From NCBI GenBank assembly GCA_025517565.1, contig JAOPKD010000001.1, forward strand, positions 496,001-560,000: 64,000 bases of DNA, given 5' to 3'. A model generated the notes under the pieces. That model was not told the origin of the DNA, did not search any database, and saw nothing but the letters and a program-made list of their open reading frames with translations. Positions within the stretch are counted from its first letter, which is position 1, and each line of letters begins with the position of its first letter. Below, one piece after another: positions 43,916-52,318 of this stretch. The stretch comes from Halapricum hydrolyticum. Its GTDB lineage: Archaea; Halobacteriota; Halobacteria; Halobacteriales; Haloarculaceae. The translations under genes were made by a program, and so were the position numbers.

Positions 43916-44659
43916 TCAACGCCGCAGCGGCGCCTTCTCCAGCACCGCCACGTACTGCCCGTTCTCGCCCCGGTAGGTCTCCGCCCGGGCCCACACTGTG
44001 TCAGCCAGAACCGAATCCATTTCCTCGGGAGCGACCAGCAGGTAGTCGAACCAGTCGGTCGCGTGGGTCTTGTACCGGGTCTTGATCCGCAGCGCGCCCG
44101 GCAGACGGCCCCGATCGCGGTTGTACTCGTGGTAAACCCGGTGGTAGTCGTCGGCGTTTTCGTACACGTCGTGACTTTCGGCGAGGATCCGAGCCTCGTC
44201 TGAGGTGACCGTCGCCAGCCCACCGAGCACGTCCGGCGCGGTCTCGGCCGTCCCGACCAGTCCGAAGTTGTTGCCCAACATCAGTACGGTCTCGAAGGCG
44301 TCCGGTTCGAACTCGTCGACGACCTCGGCGACGTCACACTCGCGGACGTCCTCGACGCCCCGGTCGCGGCTCACCTCGACCGCGCCGGGCGAAACATCGA
44401 TCCCGGATACGTCGTGGCCCTGCCGCTGTGCATGCAGTGCGTGCCGGCCCGCGCCGCAACCGACATCTAGCACGCGGCCTCGGAGACGATCGAAGGCCGC
44501 CTGCACGTGCTCGCCCCAATCGTCGTACTCGCTGAAATACATCTCCGGGCCACCAGAAGGGGCAACAAATCCGTCGTCGCGTTCGACGATCTCGAATCCG
44601 TCCTCGTACTCGTAATAGTCCAGGATCGCCTGGCCGTACGCGTCTTTTTCGGCGTCCAT
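43916..44659 (-). CDS. Class I SAM-dependent methyltransferase
   Basis: A 247-residue Rossmann-fold methyltransferase. Seen: motif I VLDVGCGAGRHALHAQRQG, motif II VSGIDVSPGAVEVSRDRG, then a post-I acidic end and FETVLMLGNNFGLVG (motif IV with the N-N-F-G pattern). The substrate is unknown; the RYKTHATDWFDYLLVAPEEM segment suggests a small-molecule type. It is convergent with the second pst operon. It is one of two unrelated-looking methyltransferases close together (the other is at 45126). Confidence 0.85.
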   Translation of the reverse strand: MDAEKDAYGQAILDYYEYEDGFEIVERDDGFVAPSGGPEMYFSEYDDWGEHVQAAFDRLRGRVLDVGCGAGRHALHAQRQGHDVSGIDVSPGAVEVSRDRGVEDVRECDVAEVVDEFEPDAFETVLMLGNNFGLVGTAETAPDVLGGLATVTSDEARILAESHDVYENADDYHRVYHEYNRDRGRLPGALRIKTRYKTHATDWFDYLLVAPEEMDSVLADTVWARAETYRGENGQYVAVLEKAPLRR

Positions 44660-44798
44660 ACTGGGTAGAACAGCGGTGCCGAGAAAAACGACCTGGTATC
44701 ATGACACTACTTCGCACGCCCTTCCGATAGTCGAGGACGACATCCGTCTCTATCGCGTCGGACCGGCTTGCGCCGTCCGGATCCGACACGCTCCCGGA

Positions 44799-44972
44799 TC
44801 ATTCCTGCTGTCCGTGCGGACCGGGCGGCCCGCCAAACCCGGTTTCCATCATCTCACACTCGCCGTTCTGATTGATGAGCAGTCGCCCTTGATACCCACA
44901 CGTTCCACTGTTGTTGTACTTGCAGCGCGTACACCGACACTCGAGATCTTTCCCCGAGTTAGGGAATGACAT
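44799..44972 (-). CDS. Cys-rich protein, DUF1540-like (57 aa)
   Basis: A 57-residue protein with C-x-C-x2-C and two further Cys: LECRCTRCKYNNSGTCGYQG followed by NGECEMME. The C-K-Y-N-x2-G-x-C pattern is that of DUF1540, small Cys-rich proteins thought to bind zinc or a metal cluster. The Gly/Pro/His tail (GFGGPPGPHG) could add a ligand. The ATG at 44972 gives the compact protein; upstream frame lacks similarity. It is divergent from the methyltransferase at 45126. Confidence 0.7.
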   Translation of the reverse strand: MSFPNSGKDLECRCTRCKYNNSGTCGYQGRLLINQNGECEMMETGFGGPPGPHGQQE

Positions 44973-45125
44973 ACAGGACGTTATCGCCCGGAGACCTTGG
45001 AAATGTGGGTTGGTCCGGGTCCGGGAAACCGGTCCAAACGACGGTGAGCCCACCACGGGGTCAAGCCCCGGGGCAGTCGCCTCGATCGCCGGTACATATA
45101 CGGCGGTCGGGTTCGCCGTCAGCAC

Positions 45126-45821
45126 ATGGAACGGCTGTACACCGACTATCCCGAACTCTACGACGCGATCCAGTCGGAGTGGGACTACGATCGGGACTGT
45201 GCGTTCGTCCAGGACCTGCTCGACGACCGGGACCCAGCGGATCTGACCCTTCTGGAGATCGGCTGTGGAACCGGCGAACACACCCAGCGATTCGTCGACG
45301 CCGGCTACGACGTGACCGCGATCGACCCGAACGAGGGCATGCTGTCCCGTGCCCGAGAGAAGGTCGACGCCGACTATCACGCGGCTGGCGTCCCCGGGAT
45401 CCCGGTCGATTCGGAGTTCGACGTCGTCGTCGCGATTCGTGGGGTGATCAATCACCTGCCGCCGGCGGAACTCGGGCCGGCGATCGAGGACGTGGCCGCA
45501 CACCTCGCTGCCGACGGCGTGTTCGTCTTCGACAACTCGCCGTTGCCGCCGGAGGGAAACGAGGTCGCGATCGACGTGGGCGAGACGGACGCTGGCAGAT
45601 ACGCCCGTCTCGTGCAGATGAATCCCGACGGCGACCGGCTGCGCTGGGATCAGATCGTGTTCACGCCCGACGGCGAGGTCTGTGTCGACACGCGTCCGAT
45701 GACCCCCTTCGACGATCTCGAAATCGCGGCGACGCTGTCTGGATACGGTCTCGACGTCGAACCGGTCGGGGGCTACGGCCCGGACGACGACCGGACCGTG
45801 TTCGTCTGCACGCCGCGGTAG
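45126..45821 (+). CDS. Class I SAM-dependent methyltransferase
   Basis: A 231-residue methyltransferase starting MERLYTDYPELYDAIQSEWDYD, a typical small-molecule methyltransferase opening (compare the ELYD motif). Seen: motif I LLEIGCGTGEHTQRFVDAGY, then VTAIDPNEGMLSRAREKV, and the post-II strand FDVVVAIRGVINHLPPAELG. The C-terminal half is a beta-rich lid. The substrate is not deducible. A promoter-like TACATATACGG lies at about 45094, suiting the ATG at 45126. Confidence 0.88.
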   Translation: MERLYTDYPELYDAIQSEWDYDRDCAFVQDLLDDRDPADLTLLEIGCGTGEHTQRFVDAGYDVTAIDPNEGMLSRAREKVDADYHAAGVPGIPVDSEFDVVVAIRGVINHLPPAELGPAIEDVAAHLAADGVFVFDNSPLPPEGNEVAIDVGETDAGRYARLVQMNPDGDRLRWDQIVFTPDGEVCVDTRPMTPFDDLEIAATLSGYGLDVEPVGGYGPDDDRTVFVCTPR

Positions 45822-45857
45822 GCAGGAGACGTCGAACCGATAAGCGTCGTACGACCC

Positions 45858-46058
45858 CTAGAACCGGTAGATATCGACGTCGTTGGGAAGGTCGTCCGGA
45901 TCGACGTGCTCGTCCCCGAGACCGAGCTCGGTAGCACACTCCGTACAGACCCCGTGCCCGTCGTCATAGTGGCGCTCACAGACCAGTCGTCCACACCGGT
46001 CACAGACGTGGTCGACGTCCGGCTTCCCACAGATGTCACAGAGTCCGGAAGCATTCAT
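45858..46058 (-). CDS. Small HIT/zinc-finger-type protein (66 aa)
   Basis: A 66-residue protein with eight ligand-like residues: CDIC, CDRC, CERHYDDGH and CTEC. The C-x2-C ... C-x2-C ... C-x2-H ... C-x2-C order suits a double zinc knuckle of HIT or B-box style, similar to the HVO_2753-type small zinc finger proteins. The acidic tail ends DDLPNDVDIYRF. ATG 46058 is preferred to the one at 46073. It is convergent with the methyltransferase gene. A protein-protein role is likely. Confidence 0.75.
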   Translation of the reverse strand: MNASGLCDICGKPDVDHVCDRCGRLVCERHYDDGHGVCTECATELGLGDEHVDPDDLPNDVDIYRF

Positions 46059-46190
46059 GTGTGAGTATAGCACCCACGGACGCTTTACGCTGGTGGTGGC
46101 GCGGCTGCCGTCCCTCGGGCGAGACGCCGAAATCCCGACACTCTCTGCCGTTGCCGGGAGGTTTAGGGGTAGCCTGGCCGAACGCTATCC

Positions 46191-46751
46191 GTGGACGAAT
46201 CACGCCTGCTGGTCGGGCTCGCTGCAGTGTTTAGCGGGATGGCGGTCCTGTTCGCGCTCCTCGGAGTCGTCTATAATCCGTTCGTCCTCGTGGTGGCGGC
46301 GATGTTCGGAGCAGTATCCTACCTGCTCTGGATTCACGGGACGGGCCGGCTGGCCAGTCGTCTCTACGCGCGCGTCCAGCGCCAGGCCGAACGCAACGCA
46401 GGTCGCGACCGCCGCCGAGACGGTCGCGGGAGACGTGGCGACTTCGGGGCCGGCCCCCGCGAGGACTGGGTGCCGCCGGGCAGTCGCGGTCGGCGGCAGC
46501 GGGCGAGCGGTCCGGGCGAGCGACGCCGGGTCGGTCCCCGCGAACGCCGGACCCGCGCTCCGCCCGGCAGCGACGGTCCGACGACTGCTGAAGCCTACCG
46601 CACGCTCGGACTCGACCCCGACGCCGACCAGGAGGCGATCAAACGGGCCTACCGGGAGAAAGTCAAATCGGTGCATCCGGACACCGAAGACGGCGACGAG
46701 GCACAGTTCAAGCGCGTCAAAGCTGCGTACGAACGACTTACGGACGAATAG
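46191..46751 (+). CDS. Membrane-anchored J-domain (DnaJ-like) protein
   Basis: A 186-residue protein starting from GTG. Seen: two hydrophobic helices (about 5-27 and 29-48), then a Arg/Gly-rich basic linker of about 70 residues (unusual in an acidic halophile proteome), and a C-terminal J-domain: EAYRTLGLDPDADQEAIKRA, then YREKVKSVHPDTEDGDE with the essential HPD motif. It would recruit Hsp70 (DnaK) to the membrane. The basic linker could contact lipid or nucleic acid. It lies 42 bases before pgp on the same strand. Confidence 0.88.
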   Translation: MDESRLLVGLAAVFSGMAVLFALLGVVYNPFVLVVAAMFGAVSYLLWIHGTGRLASRLYARVQRQAERNAGRDRRRDGRGRRGDFGAGPREDWVPPGSRGRRQRASGPGERRRVGPRERRTRAPPGSDGPTTAEAYRTLGLDPDADQEAIKRAYREKVKSVHPDTEDGDEAQFKRVKAAYERLTDE

Positions 46752-46793
46752 CGGACACGCAAGACCGATAGTTCTCCGCATCGACGAGCAAAT

Positions 46794-47477
46794 ATGATGG
46801 ACGCGCCGCCGCTTGCGGTCGACGTCGACGGAACGCTGACCGACGGCCAGGGGGCGATCGACCACCGTGTCTTGCCAGTGCTGCGGGAGTGGCCCGCACC
46901 GGTCGTCGTCGCGACGGGCAAGTCCATGCCGTATCCGATCGCGCTCTGCCAGTTCGCCGGGATCGAGGGGCGGGTGATCGCCGAGAACGGCGGGGTCGTC
47001 GCCGTCGCCGACACCGACACGCTCCGTTTCGAAGGGGATCGCGCGGCCGCACAGGCCGTCGCCGACGCGTACGTCGAGGCCGGCTACAGTCTGGGGTGGC
47101 GAGAGATCGATTTCGTCAACCGGTGGCGCGAGACCGAGATCGCCGTCGCTCGCGAACAGCCGCTGGCACCGCTGGAATCGATCGCTGCCGAGCGCGGATT
47201 AGAGGTCGTCGACACCGGCTACGCCTACCACGTGAAATCGCCCGACGTGAGCAAGGGCCAGGGACTCGAAGTCGTCGCCGACGAACTCGGTCTGGACCCC
47301 GCGGCGTTTCTGGCGGTCGGCGACTCCGAGAACGACGTGTCGACGTTCGAGGTCGCGGGCGAGGCCGTCGCAGTCGCGAACGCGGACGACGCGGCGCTCG
47401 CGGCGGCTGATCGCGTCACCGACGACGCATACGCGGACGGGTTCTTCGAGGCGATCGGCGTCGACCCGATCCGATAG
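46794..47477 (+). CDS. pgp: Phosphoglycolate phosphatase, archaeal HAD type
   Basis: A 227-residue HAD-superfamily phosphatase (Cof/archaeal Pgp subgroup) hydrolysing 2-phosphoglycolate. Seen: motif I DVDGTLTD, motif II VVVATGKSMPYPIALCQFAG (with T/S after the A), the lysine in SKGQGLEVVADELGLD, and motif IV VGDSENDVSTFEVAG. A C2 cap domain lies between. Two adjacent ATGs at 46794 and 46797 could both start it. Phosphoglycolate may arise from DNA repair or oxidised sugars. It follows the J-domain gene closely. Confidence 0.9.
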   Translation: MMDAPPLAVDVDGTLTDGQGAIDHRVLPVLREWPAPVVVATGKSMPYPIALCQFAGIEGRVIAENGGVVAVADTDTLRFEGDRAAAQAVADAYVEAGYSLGWREIDFVNRWRETEIAVAREQPLAPLESIAAERGLEVVDTGYAYHVKSPDVSKGQGLEVVADELGLDPAAFLAVGDSENDVSTFEVAGEAVAVANADDAALAAADRVTDDAYADGFFEAIGVDPIR

Positions 47478-47680
47478 TGCTAGTTACCGTGGCGACTGCC
47501 ACCAGAAGACGAATCGTCCGAGTCCTGGTTCGTGTCTCTCCAGGGCAACGCCGGGCGGTCGATGTGGATCCAACGTACCGCAAATCGTTCCACACCACGA
47601 AGGATGATATATAGCGATACAGACCTGTACTGAGGCGAATACGGGGAAGGCTTATGAGAGCGCCACAATTACCCACGCCT

Positions 47681-49285
47681 ATGAGCCCGGACCGGGCCGT
47701 CCTTGAGCGTGCACTCGAACGCGGGGAGCAGGAAGGGGGCAGCGTCGAATTCAAAGAGCGGCTCAGCGAGGACCTCCACGCGACGGAGGGGCGCTTCGAG
47801 AGCCTCGCAGCGCAGCTGCGCCACCGCGTCCTGAGCGGTGACGGCGAGGCGACCTACGTCGTCGGCGTCACCGACGACGGCGGTCTGGCCGGGATCGAAC
47901 CCGAGACGTTCTCCGAGTCGATGGACGTCCTCTCGCTTCTGGCCGACGAGGCCGGCGCGCACATCGCCGACGTCCAGACCTGGAGCGTCGATCGCGGCGG
48001 GATCGTGGGGGTCGCGACGATCCGGGAAGGGACGCGACTGGCCGACGACGAGCACATCGTCGTCGGGACTGCGGGCCACGTCGACCACGGGAAATCGACG
48101 CTCGTCGGGTCACTGGTGACCGGCCAGGCCGACGACGGCCAGGGAGACACGCGCTCGTATCTGGACGTCCGCCCACACGAGATCGAGCGGGGTCTCTCGG
48201 CGGATCTCTCCTACGGCGTCTACGGGTTCGACGAGGACGGCCCGGTCCGAATGGACAACCCCGACCGCAAGTCGGATCGCGCCCGCGTGGTCGAAGAATC
48301 CGACCGTCTGGTCAGCTTCGTCGATACCGTCGGCCACGAGCCGTGGCTGCGGACGACCATTCGCGGGATCGTCGGCCAGAAACTCGACTACGGGCTGTTG
48401 ACGGTTGCGGCCGACGACGGGCCCACGAGGACGACCCGAGAGCACCTCGGCATCCTGCTGGCGACCGAACTGCCCACGATCGTCGCGATCACCAAGGTCG
48501 ATCTCGTCGACGACGAGCGCCTCGCCGAGGTCGAACGCGAGGTCGAGCGACTGCTCCGTGACGCCGAGAAGACGCCGCTACCGATCACCCGCCACGGGAT
48601 CGACGCAGCCGTCGAAGAGATCTCCGAGACGGTCGTGCCGGTCCTTCGGACCTCGGCCGTCGACGGCACCGGGCTGGAGACGCTCGACGAGTTGTTCGAG
48701 CGCCTCCCGAAGACCGAGACCGCCGCCGACGGCGACTTCGAGATGTACATCGATCGAACCTACAAGGTCAGCGGCGTCGGCGCGGTCGCGTCGGGGACGA
48801 TCCGCTCCGGACGCGTTGAGGCCGGCGACGAACTCCTGCTCGGGCCGATGGCCGACGGAACCTTTCGGGAAGTCGAGGTCCGCTCGATCGAGATGCACTA
48901 CCACCGCGTCGACGAGGCCGAGGCCGGCCGCATCGTCGGGATCGCGCTCAAGGGCGTCCGCGAGGCCGACGTCGAGCGCGGGATGGTCCTGCTCCCCCGA
49001 GAAGCCGATCCGACGCCGGTTCGTGAGTTCGAGGCCGAGGTGATGGTGCTGAACCATCCGACGCGGATCGGCGACGGCTACGAACCGGTCGTTCACCTCG
49101 AAACCGTCAGCGAGGCGGCCGCGTTCTACCCCGAGGGCGGGCAACTGCTGCCCGGTGACACCGGACGTGCCCGTGTTCGATTCAAATTCCGGCCGTACTG
49201 CATCGAGGAGGGACAGCGGTTCGTGTTCCGCGAGGGCCGCTCGAAGGGCGTTGGTACCGTCACCGACGTCACCGGTCCGGAGTGA
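47681..49285 (+). CDS. GTPBP1-like translational GTPase (EF-Tu superfamily)
   Basis: A 534-residue GTPase. Seen: an N-terminal domain (about 1-120) before G1 GHVDHGKST, G2 region RGLSADLSYGVYGF, G3 DTVGHEP, G4 TKVD (AITKVDLV), then beta-barrel domains 2 and 3 with TYKVSGVGAVASGTI and KFRPYCIEEGQRFVFREG. This order fits the eukaryote-like GTPBP1/archaeal family linked to mRNA turnover or ribosome rescue. ATG 47681 suits a GGCTTATG promoter box 30 bases before it; the ATG at 47654 is possible. The last 17 bases overlap the convergent amidotransferase. Confidence 0.88.
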   Translation: MSPDRAVLERALERGEQEGGSVEFKERLSEDLHATEGRFESLAAQLRHRVLSGDGEATYVVGVTDDGGLAGIEPETFSESMDVLSLLADEAGAHIADVQTWSVDRGGIVGVATIREGTRLADDEHIVVGTAGHVDHGKSTLVGSLVTGQADDGQGDTRSYLDVRPHEIERGLSADLSYGVYGFDEDGPVRMDNPDRKSDRARVVEESDRLVSFVDTVGHEPWLRTTIRGIVGQKLDYGLLTVAADDGPTRTTREHLGILLATELPTIVAITKVDLVDDERLAEVEREVERLLRDAEKTPLPITRHGIDAAVEEISETVVPVLRTSAVDGTGLETLDELFERLPKTETAADGDFEMYIDRTYKVSGVGAVASGTIRSGRVEAGDELLLGPMADGTFREVEVRSIEMHYHRVDEAEAGRIVGIALKGVREADVERGMVLLPREADPTPVREFEAEVMVLNHPTRIGDGYEPVVHLETVSEAAAFYPEGGQLLPGDTGRARVRFKFRPYCIEEGQRFVFREGRSKGVGTVTDVTGPE

Positions 49286-49982
49286 TCGGATCGATCCGAC
49301 AGACCCGTTCGCCGGCGACAACCCGACGGAAATTCTCGAAGACCAGCCGTGCCTGTGCGGCCGCGGCGTGGTTGTCCTCGGTGACAGTTTCGAGTGCCGC
49401 CTGCCTGTCTTTCTCGGAGATGTCTTTCCCCTCGATGACCCACCGAGCGGCATCCATGTCGTATTCGGGATGGAACTGCACGCCGTAGGTCCGACCGATC
49501 TGGAACCCCTGGAGCCCTGCGTCGTTGCGTGCGGTCACGCGCGCGTTCTCCGGTAGTTCGACGACGGCGTCGGTGTGTGTCTCGAAGGCCGTGAACGTCC
49601 GGGAGACGCCGTTGAACAGCTGCGACGCGCCGACGCGCCGGACGGTCCGGTAGCCGAGTTCGCGCTCGCCCATGTCGGCGACCCGTCCGCCCAGCGCTTC
49701 CGCGAGCAACTGGTGGCCCCAGCAGACCCCGATCATCGGGATTCCGGCGTCGTGGGCCGCCCGTGCCCAGTCTTCGGTATCAGTGATCCACGGCTGGTCG
49801 TCGTAGGTCGAGCACTGTGAGCCGCTGATGACTGCACCGTCGTAGGAGAACGTCTCGGGATCGGGCGGCAGTTCGCCCTCGCTGATCTCGAAAACCGTCA
49901 CGTCGCCCGGGAGCTCACGCCGGAAGTTCCGTCGTACTGGCGTGTCTCCGACCGAGGCGTCGAGCAGGACGAATTCGACCAT
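49269..49982 (-). CDS. Class I glutamine amidotransferase (GuaA-like domain)
   Basis: A 237-residue free-standing GATase. Seen: the catalytic cysteine in GVCWGHQLLAEALGG and the His-Glu pair in VQFHPEYDMD, with SGSQCSTYDD as oxyanion-region strand. The C-terminal 60 residues are a helical extension with no recognised role. Stand-alone members of this family (GMP synthase-like) hydrolyse gamma-glutamyl compounds or feed ammonia to partners; no partner is encoded nearby. ATG 49982 begins the conserved strand; the frame is open a little farther upstream. A TATA-like patch at about 49975-49990 lies at the start. Confidence 0.85.
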   Translation of the reverse strand: MVEFVLLDASVGDTPVRRNFRRELPGDVTVFEISEGELPPDPETFSYDGAVISGSQCSTYDDQPWITDTEDWARAAHDAGIPMIGVCWGHQLLAEALGGRVADMGERELGYRTVRRVGASQLFNGVSRTFTAFETHTDAVVELPENARVTARNDAGLQGFQIGRTYGVQFHPEYDMDAARWVIEGKDISEKDRQAALETVTEDNHAAAAQARLVFENFRRVVAGERVCRIDPITPDR

Positions 49983-50043
49983 TATATTGCATAGTATGGA
50001 CACAACAGCGAAATAGGTTACGCCCCGAACGAGAGTGGCTGTA

Positions 50044-50949
50044 CTATGGCGATCCCGTGAGATCCGCTTCGAGGACGAAGAACGGTTCGTCGGAGATCCG
50101 CCCGTCCGCGGCTGCGGCCACCGAGACGTGCCGGCAGGTTTCCGGTATCAGAACGCGGGTGTGGTCGACCCCGAGATCGGCGGCGTCGGCGGCGACGGCG
50201 TCGAACAGCGCCCGGGCGGCGTCGGGACTGTCCCACGCGCTGTGGCCGTAGACGGCCCACGTCTCGACGCCGTCGTCAGTGTTTCGTTCGCGCTGGCGGA
50301 TTCGCGCGGTCGTCGCCCGCGTGCCGGTCTCGTCGCGAAGGGAGATGACGCGCTGGCAGTCCTCGTGCAGGCGCTCGCGAGTGACTTCCGAGAGCGACCA
50401 GGGTTCGTCGGTGTCGACGCCGAGCCCGGACAGGTGGTCGCGGGCGTCGCTGCGCTGCCAGTGGCTCCAGGCCGCGTCGGGATCGTCGCGTCGCTCCAGG
50501 CCCGGGCTGGCGCTCGGGTCCGGTGCGGGCTGGGCCCATCGCCCCTCCGTCGCCGGTCCGAACCCGGCCGCACGAGACAGGCCGAGGCCACCGCCGTTCC
50601 AGGAGAAGACCATGTCGCGGGCGACCGATGCGCCCTGCTCGCGCGCCCACGATAACAGATCGTCCATCATCGACAGCGCGATTCCCGATCCGCGGTGGTC
50701 GGGATCGACGCGCATCCCCTGGAGCCAGGCCTCGTGTTCGGAGAGGACGACACCTTGACAGACCCCGACGACGCTCCCGTCGACCTCCACGACGACAGTG
50801 CGCTGTTCCGGACCGTCGGTCTCGACCCACTCCTCGAAGGCGTCCGGGATGTAGTCCTCGACGTCCCGATCGGACCACGTCTCCCGGGTGAACGCGACGA
50901 CGTCTTCGTGGTCGTCCGCTCGCGCCCGGCGGATACGCGGTTCTGTCAT
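50044..50949 (-). CDS. GNAT-family N-acetyltransferase
   Basis: A 301-residue protein with an N-terminal GNAT domain. Seen: IRRARADDHEDVVAFTRETW at the start, VEVDGSVVGVCQGVVLSEHE, and the acetyl-CoA loop GMRVDPDHRGSGIALSMMDD. The second half (about 150-300) may be a diverged second GNAT-like domain, ending HVSVAAAADGRISDEPFFVL. The substrate is unknown. ATG 50949 is chosen because the family start MTEPRIRRA is there. It is divergent from secE. Confidence 0.87.
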   Translation of the reverse strand: MTEPRIRRARADDHEDVVAFTRETWSDRDVEDYIPDAFEEWVETDGPEQRTVVVEVDGSVVGVCQGVVLSEHEAWLQGMRVDPDHRGSGIALSMMDDLLSWAREQGASVARDMVFSWNGGGLGLSRAAGFGPATEGRWAQPAPDPSASPGLERRDDPDAAWSHWQRSDARDHLSGLGVDTDEPWSLSEVTRERLHEDCQRVISLRDETGTRATTARIRQRERNTDDGVETWAVYGHSAWDSPDAARALFDAVAADAADLGVDHTRVLIPETCRHVSVAAAADGRISDEPFFVLEADLTGSP

Positions 50950-51083
50950 AACGGGTCCTGCGTCTGCAGCCGGTTTCAATGTGTCTTGTTGGCGGCCTCG
51001 ACCGGATGAAGCCGAGTTCGAGGCGCGTCTCGCGCCGGGCGCAAAGAGATAGATAGAAAAGTGCTGACGGGTAAACACCAGAT

Positions 51084-51257
51084 ATGCACGTCCCGACAGA
51101 GCTATCGTCATACATCCGCGTCCTCAAACTGGCGAGTACGCCGTCCTGGGAGGAGTTCTCGCAGGTGGCCAAGATCGCCGGGGCCGGGATTCTCCTGGTC
51201 GGGTTGCTCGGATTCCTGATCTTCGCGTTCATGTCGTTCGTCCCGGGTGGTCCCTGA
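51084..51257 (+). CDS. secE: Preprotein translocase subunit SecE (Sec61 gamma)
   Basis: A 57-residue single-span subunit of the SecYE translocon. Seen: the amphipathic N-terminal helix [20 protein letters not shown], with the conserved P-x-W/EE-F pattern, followed by one membrane helix [20 protein letters not shown]. The stop codon shares a base with the next start (TGATG), so it is coupled to spt5, the standard archaeal order. A promoter-like A/T patch lies at about 51048-51060, and GNAT is divergent. It was too short for routine ORF cut-offs. Confidence 0.92.
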   Translation: MHVPTELSSYIRVLKLASTPSWEEFSQVAKIAGAGILLVGLLGFLIFAFMSFVPGGP

Positions 51258-51694
51258 TGGGCGTCTACGCAGTCAAGACCACGGCCAGCCAGGAGCGCAC
51301 CGTCGCGGACATGATCATCAGCCGTGAGGAAGATGAGATCCACGCCGCGCTCGCGCCGGATTCGCTGACGAGTTACGTGATGGTCGAGGCCGACGACATC
51401 TCGGTCTTCGATCGGATCCTCGATGAGATCCCCCACGCCAACGGCGTGGTCCAGGGCGAGTCCTCGATTTCGGAAGTCGAGCACTTCCTCTCGCCCAAAC
51501 CCGACGTCGAGGGGATCGCCGAAGGCGACATCGTCGAGCTCATCGCCGGTCCGTTCAAAGGCGAGAAGGCACAGGTCCAGCGCATCGACGAGGGCAAAGA
51601 CCAGGTGACCGTCGAACTCTACGAGGCGACGGTCCCGATCCCGGTGACGGTTCGGGGCGACCAGATTCGCGTGCTCGATTCTGAAGAGCGATAG
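51257..51694 (+). CDS. spt5: Transcription elongation factor Spt5 (NusG)
   Basis: A 145-residue RNA polymerase elongation factor, homolog of bacterial NusG. Seen: an NGN domain starting [19 protein letters not shown], with AALAPDSLTSYVMVEADD and VVQGESSISEVEHFL, then a KOW domain EGDIVELIAGPFKGEKAQVQRID. It pairs with Spt4 elsewhere. The final 16 codons and 41 bases of the 3' region are duplicated 152 bases downstream, so the gene end is unusual. It is coupled to secE. Confidence 0.95.
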   Translation: MGVYAVKTTASQERTVADMIISREEDEIHAALAPDSLTSYVMVEADDISVFDRILDEIPHANGVVQGESSISEVEHFLSPKPDVEGIAEGDIVELIAGPFKGEKAQVQRIDEGKDQVTVELYEATVPIPVTVRGDQIRVLDSEER

Positions 51695-51735
51695 GACTGC
51701 GACGAGCGACGCGAGTCGCAGCGTTTTGGTCCAGC
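51644..51735 (+). repeat. 92-bp direct repeat, copy 1 (3' end of spt5)
   Basis: Identical to 51796-51887 (offset 152). It spans the last 16 codons and stop of spt5 and the following hairpin CTGCGAC/GTCGCAG with a T-rich tail, which probably ends the transcript. Confidence 0.95.
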
Positions 51736-51795
51736 TTTTTCGAGAAGTGGTTCGCGAATGCAGTGAGCGAACCCGACGAAGAAAAAGGTGGCCGC

Positions 51796-51887
51796 GTGAC
51801 GGTTCGGGGCGACCAGATTCGCGTGCTCGATTCTGAAGAGCGATAGGACTGCGACGAGCGACGCGAGTCGCAGCGTTTTGGTCCAGC
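51796..51887 (+). repeat. 92-bp direct repeat, copy 2 (orphan spt5 tail)
   Basis: Exact second copy of the spt5 end, now without an open frame upstream: it still encodes the 16 C-terminal residues and stop. A 60-base unrelated spacer separates the copies. Absence of any mismatch means the event is recent or maintained by recombination. It ends 2 bases before the stop of the convergent 51890 gene. Confidence 0.95.
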
Positions 51888-51889
51888 AG

Positions 51890-52318
51890 TCACCCGATCA
51901 GGTTTCGAACGGCCGTCAGGAGTCGAGCGGCGAGTCCCGGATCGGATCGCTCGGAGACGGCCCAGCCGGCTTTCTCGGCTGCCTCGGTGACGCGAATGTA
52001 CTCCCAGTCGAACATGGTCGATACTCGCATGTCGTCGTCGCTCGCCCCGACGTAGACGTGCCGCGGGGTCGGCGTCGCCTCGTGTATCTCTTCCAGGGTG
52101 AGCCACTTGTCCCGGTCTCGGAGGTCGAAATCCTGCCGGAGGTCGCACTCCGCGACGAGTTGCTCGATCCGTTCGGTATCGTCGTCGATCAGACCGATAT
52201 ATCGGCTCCAGGTCTGCGCGTCCTCGAATACCGCGTTCGGGTCCGCAAGTCGCTCGATGGCCGACAGCGAGAACGCGAGCGTCAGTTCGCCCGTGTCGGC
52301 GTCGCTATCGCCGTTCAT
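51890..52318 (-). CDS. Haloarchaeal hypothetical protein (DUF7124-like)
   Basis: A 142-residue acidic protein. Seen: LAFSLSAIERLADPNAVFEDAQTWSRYIGLI (split: LAFSLSAIERLADPN and AVFEDAQTWSRYIG), then a mid segment with DKWLTLEEIHEATPTPRHVYVG, then STMFDWEYIRVTEAAEKAGW. From memory it matches haloarchaeal DUF7124-type proteins of unknown function, possibly HAD-like. The ATG overlaps the stop of the upstream oxidoreductase (ATGA), so it is the last gene of that operon. The 92-bp repeat ends right at its stop. Confidence 0.65.
   Translation of the reverse strand: MNGDSDADTGELTLAFSLSAIERLADPNAVFEDAQTWSRYIGLIDDDTERIEQLVAECDLRQDFDLRDRDKWLTLEEIHEATPTPRHVYVGASDDDMRVSTMFDWEYIRVTEAAEKAGWAVSERSDPGLAARLLTAVRNLIG

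Noticed and set aside
47480..47593. Possible 37-residue minus-strand gene starting GTG at 47593 after a TATA-like box
   Set aside because: The TATA-like box also fits the plus-strand GTPase gene, and the peptide has no recognisable motif or second line of support.
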